A stretch of 64,000 nt of DNA from an uncultured Isosphaeraceae bacterium (lineage in GTDB: Bacteria; Planctomycetota; Planctomycetia; Isosphaerales; Isosphaeraceae): NCBI GenBank assembly GCA_945957605.1, contig CAMFLR010000005.1, positions 248,001 to 312,000 of the forward strand, in the 5' to 3' direction. A program made the translations under genes and the position numbers. Of this stretch, positions 35,696-44,643 are shown piece after piece (position 1 is the stretch's first letter; every line of letters begins with the position of its first letter). A model generated the notes under the pieces. It did not search any database, was not told where the DNA came from, and saw only the letters and a program-made list of their open reading frames with translations.

Positions 35696-38600
35696 TCGAC
35701 GGGTTGATCGGCTGGTCGATTCGTCACCGCGCCTGGGTGATCATTTCAACAATTCTGCTCGCGTGCTGGGGAGCCTATTCGGTCTACGTCGCGCCGATTG
35801 ACGCGATTCCGGACCTCTCCGAAAACCAGGTAATCGTTCATGCCGAATGGCCAGGACACGGTCCGGCCGAGGTGGAAGAGCAGATCACATCAGGGCTTGG
35901 CCTGGAGCTTAACGCGGTGCGTGGGGTGAAAACCGTACGCACGTCGAGCGACATGGGCGTCGCAACGCTTTGGGTGATTTTCGACGACGCAGTTGATGTT
36001 CCTACGGCCAGACGACGAGTGTCGGATTCTCTCGCAAATGGTGACGCCCGCGTCAAATTGCCGGCGGGCGTGAACGCTCGTCTCGCGCCGGAAGCTCCGG
36101 CAACGGGTCAGATTTTCTGGTACACCGTTGAGGGCCAGGGATTCGACCTCGCAAAACTGCGAGCGATTCAGGATTGGTACGTTCGGCCGCGGCTGGCCAC
36201 AGTTCCCGGCGTCGCGGAAGTGGCGAGCGTGGGTGGAATGTCGGCCGAGCTTCAGGTTGAGGTTGATCCTCATAAACTCAGGTCGGCAAATGCCGATATT
36301 AACGACGTCGTTCGCGCCGTGAATGCATCGAATGGCACGGCGGGCGCTGGCGTCGTTCATCGTGCGAATGCGGAGTTCGTCGTTCGGGCCACAAATACGT
36401 TGGGCGATCAAAATGGCACATTCAACATCGACGCAGCACGCGACGATCTGGTCCGCGCGATTGTGCCGACGATTGACGGCAAAACGACGACGCTGGGCAG
36501 TGTGGCGACAATATCGCTCGGCCCTGCGCCGCGACGTGGAGCACTCGAACGCGACGGTCAGGAAGTGACCGGCGGCGTGGTTTTGATGGCTTATGGCGAG
36601 AACCCGCTCGCGCTTACGGATCGCCTCAAGGCCAAGGTGCGCGAGTTGAGTGGTGGCTTGCCGAAGGGCGTGCGGATCGTGCCAATGTACGATCGCACGC
36701 CATTGATTCGAGGTGCTGTCGGCACGGTGAGCAGCACAATTCTCGAGGCGATGATCTCGGCGTCGCTGTGCGTGCTGATCATCTTGCAGCACGTCCGCGC
36801 CACGTTCGTCATCGTAATCACGTTGCCGCTCTCGGCTTTGGCGTCGTTCGGCATGCTCGAACTTCTGCGACGCCTGGGAATCGCCGACGTGCCGATGAAT
36901 GCGATGTCGCTCGCGGGCCTGGCGATTTCGATCGGCGTGATCGTCGACTCGGCGATCGTCATGACCGAGAACATTTTGCACAGCCTGCGGCGGCGATTCG
37001 GTGATACACCAGTAAGCGGTGAAGTGACCGACACGATTGCTCTCGCGTGTCGACAGGTCGGCAAGCCGATCGTGTTTTCGCTCGCAATTATGCTCATTTC
37101 ATTCTTGCCTGTGTTCGTGCTCGGCGGACTCGAAGGCAAGATGTTCCGACCGCTCGCAACGACGAAGACCTTCGCGATGGCAGCGTCTGGCCTGATGGCG
37201 GTGACGCTCGTCCCCGCGCTTGGTTCGATACTCGCCCGCGGCCGAATTCGCGACGAGTCGGAAAACCGCTTCGTTCAATCGATCATCAACGTCTACCGAC
37301 CCATCCTCGACTACTCGCTCGACCACCCTGCGCCGGTGCTGTTCATCCTCAGCGGCACCCTCGTGCTCGCGGCATCGGCGATCGGCATTTCGTGGTTGTT
37401 CTTTGGCGTACTGGCGACAGGAATCATTGCGCTCTGGTTCGCCGCACGGTCGTCTGCGGGACGCCTCGCCTCTGTGTTGAGTTTGATCATGATCGCAATG
37501 GCAAGCGATCTGACGATCGGCCCTCTGGGACGCGAGTTCTTGGCTCCGCTCGACGAGGGGATGGTGATGGACATGCCGATTTCGGTTCCGCGCGTGTCGA
37601 TCACGCAGGGAATCGACGATATGAAGGCGCGGAACATGATTCTGTGCCGCTTTCCCGAAGTGGCGATGGTCGTCGGCAAACTCGGCCGCGCCGAAACCCC
37701 AACCGACCCCGCACCGCTCGACATGATCGAAACGATGGTTGAGTTTCATCCTCGCGAATTCTGGCCTGCGCGTCGACTCAGCCAGAGCGACACCGAAGGC
37801 GTTTTGGGTGAAGTTTTGCAGGCGATTCGTTCGCGGAATTGGATTGACGATCCGAAAGCTGGGCTCGTTGCAGAAGCGGCAATGGAGGTTCTTCCTCGGT
37901 TCGACGCGCAAATGCGCGAATATGCGTATCAACGCGGTCGGGAGTTGTTTCGCTCGCCAGGATTCGACGAGACGAAATGGCGGCTCGAAGGACTGTCGAG
38001 CGACGCGCTGGCACGCTGGCATAGTCACGTCGATGCGGTCGATGCCGAATTGCGTACTCGCGGCGCCGAGTTGTTGGTGCGTCTGGGACTGGAAGAATTG
38101 CTCCTTCGAGCTGACGTGAAGAACGAAGCGTTAAAGCGACACCTAATAGAAGTTCGTCGTTTGCGTGAAACTGGCGCGGCGACGGTGCATCATGCGACGG
38201 GCGTGCCGGGGCATGCGATGTCGCGGACGGCGACGGTACCGTCCTCGCTCGTGCTTCAGCCGGAATTGGTCGCGCTGCAGGAGGAATTGACCGAGCGGGT
38301 AGCGCGTGGACTGGTGCTCTGGAAGAAGCGTCGCGAGGATCTCGTCGGATTCGGCGGCGAGCTCGATCGCGCTGTGCCAATGCCTGGGTGGACGAATGTC
38401 TGGACGATGCCGATTCAAAATCGCGTCGATATGTTATCAACCGGCGTGAACACGACGCTCGGCGTGCGCGTGACTGGCCGAACCGTGGCCGATGTGGTGA
38501 CGGTTTCCGAGCGAATTGCGAGCGTGCTCAAAACTGTCCCGGGTGCAGCCGACGTGATTGCCGACCCCGTGCGTGGTAAAGGGGCGATCGAGGTGCGGGC

Positions 38601-39585
38601 AGATCGCAAACGTGCCGAGCGATTCGGCGTGAGCATCGGTGATTTAAATTCCGCGGTTGAAGCGGCCATTGGCGGTAGCATTGCGACCACTGTACGGTCG
38701 GGCGGCGAGCCTTACCCGGTTCGAGTGCGGTATGCTCGGGCGTTTCGTGAGGACGAGGCTTCGATTCGTAGCGTTCTCGTGAGGTCGCAACCGCCGGGAC
38801 GCACGGGCAAGCCCGAGTTGATTCCCCTCGCGGAAGTTGCAGCGATCGAGGTTGTGAACGGTCCTGCAACGATCAAGGGTGAAAACGGATTCGCGCGAAA
38901 TTATGTAAGATTGAACGTGCGTGGGCGATCGGTGGCGGATTTCGTGAACGAGGCTCGCGCGACGCTTCTCGCTCAGGTGCAAATGCCCGAGGGCGCTGCG
39001 ATTGACTGGACCGGGCAATATCAGCATGAGGAGCACGCCCGCGCCACGCTCGGATGGGTGCTGCCTGTAATCGCTGTGCTGATCTTCGCGATTCTTTTCG
39101 CGACGTATCGCGACCTGGCCGATGCCTGTTTGATGATGCTCGCTGTGCCGGGAGCGCTCGCAGGAGGTGTGGCCTGCCAGTGGGTGATGGGGACGCCGTT
39201 CTCGGTCACGGTCTGGGTCGGTTATATCGCCTGTTTCGGCATGGCGACGTCGACTGGTGTGATCATGCTTGTCTATCTGCGTGCGTCGGTCGAACAGGCG
39301 GGTGGCTTGGAGCGGATCGACGTGCAGGAGCTTCGGACGGCCGTGCTCAATGGCGCGGCGCATCGGCTTCGCCCCAAGTTGCTCACCGAGGCGACGATGA
39401 TTCTCGGCCTGGCGCCGATGTTGTGGGCGGGCGGTGTGGCGAGCGAGGTGATTCGCCCGATGGCGGCGCCAGTGCTGGGCGGGATTCTTGTAGCTGACGA
39501 GGTGATCGACCTCTTTCTGCCGATCCTGTTTCATCGCGTCCGGCTCGCGCGATGGAAGCGAATCCACCGCGCGAGCCAGGACTGA
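35692..39585 (+). CDS. Heavy-metal RND efflux permease (CusA/CzcA-type) with a large insertion
   Basis: 1297 residues, about 250 longer than E. coli CusA. HME-RND features: N-terminal TM helix and AIPDLSENQVIVHAEWPGHG, GVIVDSAIVMTEN in the TM4 region with the proton-relay Asp, LAIMLISFLPVFVLGGLEGK, FLAPLDEGMVMDMP, MPIQNRVDMLSTGV, and MATSTGVIMLVYL in the C-terminal half. An extra block of about 185 residues lies between VEFHPREFW (about 684) and LDRAVPMPGW (about 891), with coiled helices and a His/Met stretch VHHATGVPGHAMSRT. Metal identity (Cu/Ag versus Zn/Co/Cd) cannot be fixed. No TolC-like outer-membrane gene follows. Confidence 0.9.
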   Translation: MIDGLIGWSIRHRAWVIISTILLACWGAYSVYVAPIDAIPDLSENQVIVHAEWPGHGPAEVEEQITSGLGLELNAVRGVKTVRTSSDMGVATLWVIFDDAVDVPTARRRVSDSLANGDARVKLPAGVNARLAPEAPATGQIFWYTVEGQGFDLAKLRAIQDWYVRPRLATVPGVAEVASVGGMSAELQVEVDPHKLRSANADINDVVRAVNASNGTAGAGVVHRANAEFVVRATNTLGDQNGTFNIDAARDDLVRAIVPTIDGKTTTLGSVATISLGPAPRRGALERDGQEVTGGVVLMAYGENPLALTDRLKAKVRELSGGLPKGVRIVPMYDRTPLIRGAVGTVSSTILEAMISASLCVLIILQHVRATFVIVITLPLSALASFGMLELLRRLGIADVPMNAMSLAGLAISIGVIVDSAIVMTENILHSLRRRFGDTPVSGEVTDTIALACRQVGKPIVFSLAIMLISFLPVFVLGGLEGKMFRPLATTKTFAMAASGLMAVTLVPALGSILARGRIRDESENRFVQSIINVYRPILDYSLDHPAPVLFILSGTLVLAASAIGISWLFFGVLATGIIALWFAARSSAGRLASVLSLIMIAMASDLTIGPLGREFLAPLDEGMVMDMPISVPRVSITQGIDDMKARNMILCRFPEVAMVVGKLGRAETPTDPAPLDMIETMVEFHPREFWPARRLSQSDTEGVLGEVLQAIRSRNWIDDPKAGLVAEAAMEVLPRFDAQMREYAYQRGRELFRSPGFDETKWRLEGLSSDALARWHSHVDAVDAELRTRGAELLVRLGLEELLLRADVKNEALKRHLIEVRRLRETGAATVHHATGVPGHAMSRTATVPSSLVLQPELVALQEELTERVARGLVLWKKRREDLVGFGGELDRAVPMPGWTNVWTMPIQNRVDMLSTGVNTTLGVRVTGRTVADVVTVSERIASVLKTVPGAADVIADPVRGKGAIEVRADRKRAERFGVSIGDLNSAVEAAIGGSIATTVRSGGEPYPVRVRYARAFREDEASIRSVLVRSQPPGRTGKPELIPLAEVAAIEVVNGPATIKGENGFARNYVRLNVRGRSVADFVNEARATLLAQVQMPEGAAIDWTGQYQHEEHARATLGWVLPVIAVLIFAILFATYRDLADACLMMLAVPGALAGGVACQWVMGTPFSVTVWVGYIACFGMATSTGVIMLVYLRASVEQAGGLERIDVQELRTAVLNGAAHRLRPKLLTEATMILGLAPMLWAGGVASEVIRPMAAPVLGGILVADEVIDLFLPILFHRVRLARWKRIHRASQD

Positions 39586-39588
39586 GAA

Positions 39589-40938
39589 TTACTTCTCGGT
39601 GCGTTTCAGGTCGTCGAGCAACTCAACAGCGGTATCGACGATCGTTTCGCCCGAGCCTTTTTCCACGAAGCTGTGCAGCCCGGTCCACACCTGGTAGCCG
39701 CCCTTGGCATAGCTCGGGGCGTCGGGAACGTAGCCGATATAATCATTCGCCAGCTCGAACACATAGGTGTAGCGATAAGGCGAGCGACGCTTAATTTCCT
39801 GGCCCAGCGTGGTGAAGAACTCGGCGGGAACGCCCACGACGCAGACGTCCCCAATGGCAATCGCCTGCACCCAGGTCTTGCGTTCCATCCCTTGCTTGGG
39901 GGCAAGAACTTTCCGCATGTCGCGAAAGATGCCGATCGTTTTTTCGTGATGCGGCGCGGGCTGGCGCTTCGTGCAATAACTCACGACCGCGGCGTCTTCC
40001 TTCGCCTCATCAAAACGACGGTAGTGCAGCGTAATTTCCTTGCGCTTCCCCTGAACGCGATTGACCGGCCGCACGCTTGCCTTGTCGAGCGTATCGGCCA
40101 CAGCGGTTTTGACTCTCAGCAAGGCTTCACCAGCCCGTAGATCGAGGTTGTGCGTCGAGCCTGATGCACCTTCGAAGAACAGGAACGTGCCGCCGCGTTC
40201 TTTCTCGAGCTCCTGGGCAGCGAGACCATAAAAGCTCGGCGAACGCACCTGGCCGCCGACTGTGCCGATGGTGTGAGTCGAGTGATTAAAAAGCACCGCC
40301 TCTGGCTTGCCGTCGGGCCGATCAAACGCGAGCACCGGCAGTTCGGGGTCGAAAGGACCAGTGGGACGCACGGCATCGGTCATCGAGCCGGTCCAGAAAA
40401 TCGTGCCGTCGGCGAGGAGCAAGCGGCTGTTGCGTCCGACTGATGATTCTTCGCCCAAACGGAAGCGGAATGTCGCGGGGGCCAGCCTCGAGTTTGCGAG
40501 CACAGCAGCCTCGACGGCCTGGTCGCCGACATAACGCGTGAAAGCTTCCTCACGTTGGTAACCGTGCACGGTCACAGTTGTGGGAGCATGGTGCGTGTGC
40601 GTGGCGTTGATGAGCACCGCGTCGAACGGCACGCCGATCTTCTCGGAAATCCGTCGCGCGGCTGAATCGAGGACGTCGCGGTCGATCATGAGGACGTCGC
40701 AGGCGACGAGGCACGCTTTGCCACCACCGGGGACTTCGATGACCACGGCCGATGCGCGAAGTTCCCCCTCCTGCCCTATCGCCTTGCCCGGCCCGATACC
40801 GCCGCCGATGACGAGCGAGTCTTCAGCGGCAAGTGCTTTGTGGGCGGCACCGACGCGTAGATCGGCCGCTTGAGACAGAGTGGGAAGGATGAGCGTGATC
40901 AGTGTAAAGGCGATCGTGTAAGAGCGTCGAGCCGTCAT
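39589..40938 (-). CDS. Exported neutral/alkaline ceramidase-like protein
   Basis: 449 residues with a signal peptide ending SQAADL. Family marks of the neutral/alkaline non-lysosomal ceramidase N-terminal domain: KACLVACDVLMIDRDVL, INATHTHHAPT (zinc-binding histidines), FNHSTHTIG, FFEGASGSTHNLD and VCVVGVPAEFFTTLGQEI, with ELANDYIGYVPDA close to the C-terminus. Many planctomycete paralogues have no tested substrate, so amide hydrolysis of ceramide is only the family's namesake activity. It is convergent with the permease gene (3 bp) and follows the two small membrane protein genes by 21 bp. Confidence 0.82.
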   Translation of the reverse strand: MTARRSYTIAFTLITLILPTLSQAADLRVGAAHKALAAEDSLVIGGGIGPGKAIGQEGELRASAVVIEVPGGGKACLVACDVLMIDRDVLDSAARRISEKIGVPFDAVLINATHTHHAPTTVTVHGYQREEAFTRYVGDQAVEAAVLANSRLAPATFRFRLGEESSVGRNSRLLLADGTIFWTGSMTDAVRPTGPFDPELPVLAFDRPDGKPEAVLFNHSTHTIGTVGGQVRSPSFYGLAAQELEKERGGTFLFFEGASGSTHNLDLRAGEALLRVKTAVADTLDKASVRPVNRVQGKRKEITLHYRRFDEAKEDAAVVSYCTKRQPAPHHEKTIGIFRDMRKVLAPKQGMERKTWVQAIAIGDVCVVGVPAEFFTTLGQEIKRRSPYRYTYVFELANDYIGYVPDAPSYAKGGYQVWTGLHSFVEKGSGETIVDTAVELLDDLKRTEK

Positions 40939-40959
40939 GGCGTGATCCTTGAATCGTGG

Positions 40960-41565
40960 TTACTTGTTCGCGATCGACTTGGTTTCGGGTTCTGAAGTTT
41001 CGGCACGGGCCAGTTGAATCATCATCTGCCTAGAGATGACCCCTCCAATCAAGCCGATAATCGGCGTTATTAACAAATGGCTCATACAGACAGCACATTC
41101 TGCGCGCTCTAACAATTCGGGAGCATCGTCATTTGATAATGAAGAAAGCTGAGACAATGGAATCCCCGTGATACTGGAGACCAAGAGATCGACGATGTAG
41201 CTCGTTACCAGTACGGGACGAGGATAAACAACATAAGCGGAAATTTCGACTTCGCGAAATGGGCTATGCCAAGTCGTGGTCCATGGACCAAAAACGAAAG
41301 CGTAATAGCCGCAACCAAAGACCGCGAAGCCTAACCAAAAGCTCCGAAATGGCTTGGCCGCGAGGAGTGCTTTAAGAATGGAGAAAAGAAGGATCGAGAT
41401 GATGAGCATATTCATCGACCTGAACCAGGCATGCGTACTTTGCCGTAGAGCGACGAAACCAACAGCCAAGTAAACGACCCCAATTGACGCGCGCAGGCAA
41501 TACAAACCGCTATTGCCCGAATGTTTTGCTGCAAGTTCATTCATGATATTGACCGATTTCGACAA
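40960..41565 (-). CDS. Four-TM planctomycete membrane protein, copy 2
   Basis: 201 residues, about four TM helices (LRASIGVVYLAVGFVALRQS, NMLIISILLFSILKALLA, FWLGFAVFGCGYYAFVFGPW, and ITPIIGLIGGVISRQMM). Paralogue of the protein at 41606-42178: they share FWLGFAVFG-GYY--FGPW and the C-terminal GG-IS-Q-MI helix. This type of small membrane protein recurs in planctomycetes; its role is unknown. The gene is visibly less GC-rich than its neighbours, perhaps from recent acquisition or relaxed codon use. It lies 40 bp downstream of its paralogue and 21 bp upstream of the ceramidase-like gene. Confidence 0.72.
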   Translation of the reverse strand: MSKSVNIMNELAAKHSGNSGLYCLRASIGVVYLAVGFVALRQSTHAWFRSMNMLIISILLFSILKALLAAKPFRSFWLGFAVFGCGYYAFVFGPWTTTWHSPFREVEISAYVVYPRPVLVTSYIVDLLVSSITGIPLSQLSSLSNDDAPELLERAECAVCMSHLLITPIIGLIGGVISRQMMIQLARAETSEPETKSIANK

Positions 41566-41605
41566 CTCAATTTCCCTACATACGGAATAGACGTTCTGAA
41601 TGCAT

Positions 41606-42178
41606 TCAAGCTTTGTCGACGGCCTCGTTTGAACTCGTTGCTTCCGCCTTGATCATGAGTTGCTTTGAGATAATTCCTCCAATCCCGGCAAATATCAGAG
41701 TAAACAGCAGATGTCCTATCCATCCTGCGCAGATGTAGTGTTCTTGATATTCAGGAGATTGCTGTATCAAAAACCCCTGGGACTGCCGCGGAGGAATGTT
41801 GCTCACTAACCTCACAACAAGCCCAACCAAGTCATTTGACAACAAGTCCGGGCTTACCATTTGGAACGGTGTATTCGAAATATCCGGATCGGGCCAGCCT
41901 TCCCACGGTCCAAATGCGGCATAGTAATACCCCCATCCGAAAACAGCGAAGCCCAACCAAAAGGCACGAATTCGCTTGGGATATTGAACTACTGCCAGAA
42001 TCGCAAACATCAAGTAAAAGAGAACGACCGTATTGATGGTTCTCAGCCACAAATACGTGCTGTACCTTATGGCAGCCAAACCGACAGCAAAGAAGGCCGT
42101 TCCGATCATCGCCTTTCTCAGAGAGATTTGACGTCTGAACCCTTGCAGGCCTCGAAGTCCTGGAATAGCTGATTTCAT
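41606..42178 (-). CDS. Four-TM planctomycete membrane protein, copy 1
   Basis: 190 residues, about four TM helices. It begins with a positive stretch, LRGLQGFRRQISLRKAM, then IGTAFFAVGLAAIRYSTYLW, NTVVLFYLMFAILAVVQ, FWLGFAVFGWGYYYAAFGPW and LFTLIFAGIGGIISKQLMI. Tandem paralogue of the gene at 40960-41565, same strand, 40 bp apart. Codon use is less GC-rich than surrounding genes. Family known only as hypothetical; no catalytic residue stands out. Confidence 0.72.
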   Translation of the reverse strand: MKSAIPGLRGLQGFRRQISLRKAMIGTAFFAVGLAAIRYSTYLWLRTINTVVLFYLMFAILAVVQYPKRIRAFWLGFAVFGWGYYYAAFGPWEGWPDPDISNTPFQMVSPDLLSNDLVGLVVRLVSNIPPRQSQGFLIQQSPEYQEHYICAGWIGHLLFTLIFAGIGGIISKQLMIKAEATSSNEAVDKA

Positions 42179-42347
42179 GTAAGCCCGGCCTTTCTTCGAA
42201 CGGCTAATTCCACGGCCTCAAGGCATACAGGTTGGAACGACCTTGTTAGCGTGCGCTGCACGTTCTTGGATCCGTATTGATGCAGCGATTCCGCTGACGG
42301 TCTCTGATGCGATTAGCTTCATTCTCCTCGCAATCGACGCTGCGGAA

Positions 42348-42368
42348 TCGCGGCAAGATGATCCGCGA
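42348..42368 (-). terminator. 6-bp hairpin 3' of the DUF1080 gene
   Basis: TCGCGG and CCGCGA arms with a 9-nt loop, 7 nt downstream of the DUF1080 stop (minus strand), followed by TTCC. Candidate terminator for the four-gene minus operon ending there. The rest of the 197-bp gap to the membrane protein gene shows nothing else. Confidence 0.4.
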
Positions 42369-42375
42369 ACCGTGG

Positions 42376-43152
42376 CTATTTGCCAGCAAGCGACTTGATC
42401 TCAACGTTGCGGAAGAAGATCTCCGCAGCCTCAATTTCAAGGGCGATGCGGCCTTTCGTGATCGTGCGGCTCTTGGTCGGGTCTTTTTCATCCACGAGCC
42501 GCACGTTAACACCACGGTTAATCAGCTTGCCGTTGAGAATGTGCGTTGTCGTGTCACCTTTGCAGATGATTTCGGCCGTATTCCAGCCTTCGCGCTCGTG
42601 CTCGCCCGCGAGATGCTTTTGATAGGCGATTCCCTTGCCGCCTAGCACGTAGGGGGCGCCGCCTGCGTCGTCGTTTAGGAACGTAGGCATTTTTTCGGAC
42701 TTGGTTTTGGGATCGACCCAGCTATCGAGCTGAAAGCCATAGAGCGCAATCAAGTCACCGACGTTCGTTTGCTCGACCTGAAATTGCAGGGCTCGGGGCC
42801 AAACGGCGTCATCGCCTAAAATATGATAATACAAACCCGCGTCACGGAGCATTTTGTATCGCGGCGCGAATTTCTTTTCACCCCAGCGATACTGGAATCG
42901 CAGGTGGTAATCGCCATATTCCTTCTCGGTGCCGATGTAGCCCATCACCACCTTGTCGCCGTCCTTGGCGTGTTTGTAGAGATGAATCTCGTTATTGGCG
43001 ATGGTGATGACCTTGTCGGGGTCGCTATTCTTGCCGTGCACCTGCAAGAAGGTGTACCAGCCGGTGAGATCCTTGCCGTTGAACAGCGGCGTCCACTCCT
43101 CGGCTGGTTTTTCCGCACCAATCAATGCGGCGAGAACGATCGGAAGAAGCAT
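42376..43152 (-). CDS. Exported DUF1080 / 3-keto-disaccharide hydrolase-like protein
   Basis: 258 residues from MLLPIVLAALIGAEKP at 43152; the signal peptide supports this start over the longer frame. DUF1080 (LamG-like jelly roll) features: WTPLFNGKDLTGWYTF, YGDYHLRFQYRWGEKKF, AGLYYHILGDDAVWPRALQF, GWNTAEIICKGD and THILNGKLINRGVNVR, ending IALEIEAAEIFFRNVEIK. The family now includes 3-keto-disaccharide hydrolases, but many members may simply bind glycans. Last gene of the operon, 28 bp after DUF1501. Confidence 0.87.
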   Translation of the reverse strand: MLLPIVLAALIGAEKPAEEWTPLFNGKDLTGWYTFLQVHGKNSDPDKVITIANNEIHLYKHAKDGDKVVMGYIGTEKEYGDYHLRFQYRWGEKKFAPRYKMLRDAGLYYHILGDDAVWPRALQFQVEQTNVGDLIALYGFQLDSWVDPKTKSEKMPTFLNDDAGGAPYVLGGKGIAYQKHLAGEHEREGWNTAEIICKGDTTTHILNGKLINRGVNVRLVDEKDPTKSRTITKGRIALEIEAAEIFFRNVEIKSLAGK

Positions 43153-43180
43153 AGAGAGGCTCCGTCGGGTTGAATAAATG

Positions 43181-44635
43181 TTATGCGATAATGTCTTTGA
43201 CAACCTTGCCGTAAACGTCGGTCAGGCGTTCGTCTCGCCCTTGGTGGAAGTAGGTGAGGCGTTCGTGGTTGAGCCCAAGCAGAGCTAGAATCGTCGCGTG
43301 CAAGTCGTGCAGGTGGACGCGATTGGTAACGGCCTGGAAGCCCAGTTCGTCAGTCTCGCCGTACGCAATTCCCCCCTTCACGCCGCCGCCGGCCATCCAC
43401 ATCGTGAAGCCGTAAGGGTTGTGGTTTCGGCCGGGTTCGCCCTTACCTTCGCTAAACGGCATGCGGCCGAACTCGCCACCCCAGACGACGAGCGTGCTAT
43501 CGAGCAGGCCGCGACGTTCGAGATCTTCGAGAAGCGCGGCGATTGGCTGATCGACTTCGCCAGCGTGCTGGCCGTGGTTTTTCTCGATGCTCTGGTGGGC
43601 GTCCCATGTGTCTTCGAGATGGCCTCCGCCGGAGTAACACTGAACGAACCGGACGCCACGCTCGACCAATCGACGCGCGATCAAGCACTTGCGCGCGAAT
43701 TCATCGGTGGGCTGGCGGTCGAGCCCGTAGGCGTCCCGTGTCGTTTGCGATTCCTGGCTGAGATCGACGGCCTCGGGCGTTGCCGATTGCATGCGAAAGG
43801 CGAGTTCGTAGCTTGAGATTCGTGCGGCGAGTTCGCTACCGCCCGGGCGACTCGCGAGATGATCGGCGTTGAGCTTGGCGAGGAGATCGAGCTGGCTGCG
43901 CTGGGCGGTTTTGTCGAGAACGGCGGGACCGCGGAGGTCGAGAATCGGATCGCCGGCCGGGCGGAAGAGCGTGCCGGAATAGGCGGCCGACATGAAGCCG
44001 CTGGCCCAGTTGGGCTGGCCGCTGATCGGTCCGCCGCGATGGTCGAGTAGTACGACGTATCCGGGGAGATTTTGATTCTCGGTGCCCAAACCATAGACGG
44101 CCCAACTGCCGAGCGAAGGGCGGCCGATGAAGGTTTTGCCCGTGTTCATGGCAACAAGTGCCGAGCCGTGCGCGTGGCTGTCGGTGTGGCACGAGCGGAT
44201 GACGGCGAGCTTGTCGGCGTGGGCGCGAACGCGGGGGAAATAGTCGGAAATGAGCAGGCCGCTCTTGCCGCCAGGGGCAAACTTGCGAAACGCCGGCGTG
44301 AGGAAGCCGACCTTGCGACCGCCGGAGTTGATGAACTTCTTGTCGGCGGGAAGCGTCTTGCCGGCGTATTTCGCGAGCGCCGGCTTGTAGTCAAACGTAT
44401 CAACCTGGCTCGGACCGCCGTTCATCATCAAAAAGATGACGCTTTTGGCCTTCGTGGGGAAATGCGCGGGTTTGGGAGCAAGCGGGCCGGCGGATTCATT
44501 ACCTTTGGCGTGACGCGTGAAAAATCCGTCGGCATCGAGCAGCGAGGTGAGGGCGAGCCCCGCGAAACCTGCGCCCATTTCCCAGACGAATTCCCTGCGC
44601 GTATGGCCGGCGCAACCGGATTGACGGTGGTTCAT
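43181..44635 (-). CDS. DUF1501 Tat-exported protein, second pair
   Basis: 484 residues from MNHRQSGCAGHTRREF at 44635. Twin-arginine signal HTRREFVWEMGAGFAGLAL. DUF1501 motifs: SVIFLMMNGGPSQVDTFDYK, LAVIRSCHTDSHAHGSALVA, VRFVQCYSGGGHLEDTWDAH, LVVWGGEFGRMPFSEG and RNHNPYGFTMWMAGGGVKGG. The C-terminus ends RLTDVYGKVVKDIIA, typical of the family. Starts 8 bp after the DUF1549 stop, so the pair is cotranscribed. No known activity. Confidence 0.9.
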   Translation of the reverse strand: MNHRQSGCAGHTRREFVWEMGAGFAGLALTSLLDADGFFTRHAKGNESAGPLAPKPAHFPTKAKSVIFLMMNGGPSQVDTFDYKPALAKYAGKTLPADKKFINSGGRKVGFLTPAFRKFAPGGKSGLLISDYFPRVRAHADKLAVIRSCHTDSHAHGSALVAMNTGKTFIGRPSLGSWAVYGLGTENQNLPGYVVLLDHRGGPISGQPNWASGFMSAAYSGTLFRPAGDPILDLRGPAVLDKTAQRSQLDLLAKLNADHLASRPGGSELAARISSYELAFRMQSATPEAVDLSQESQTTRDAYGLDRQPTDEFARKCLIARRLVERGVRFVQCYSGGGHLEDTWDAHQSIEKNHGQHAGEVDQPIAALLEDLERRGLLDSTLVVWGGEFGRMPFSEGKGEPGRNHNPYGFTMWMAGGGVKGGIAYGETDELGFQAVTNRVHLHDLHATILALLGLNHERLTYFHQGRDERLTDVYGKVVKDIIA

Positions 44636-44643
44636 GGTTGGCC

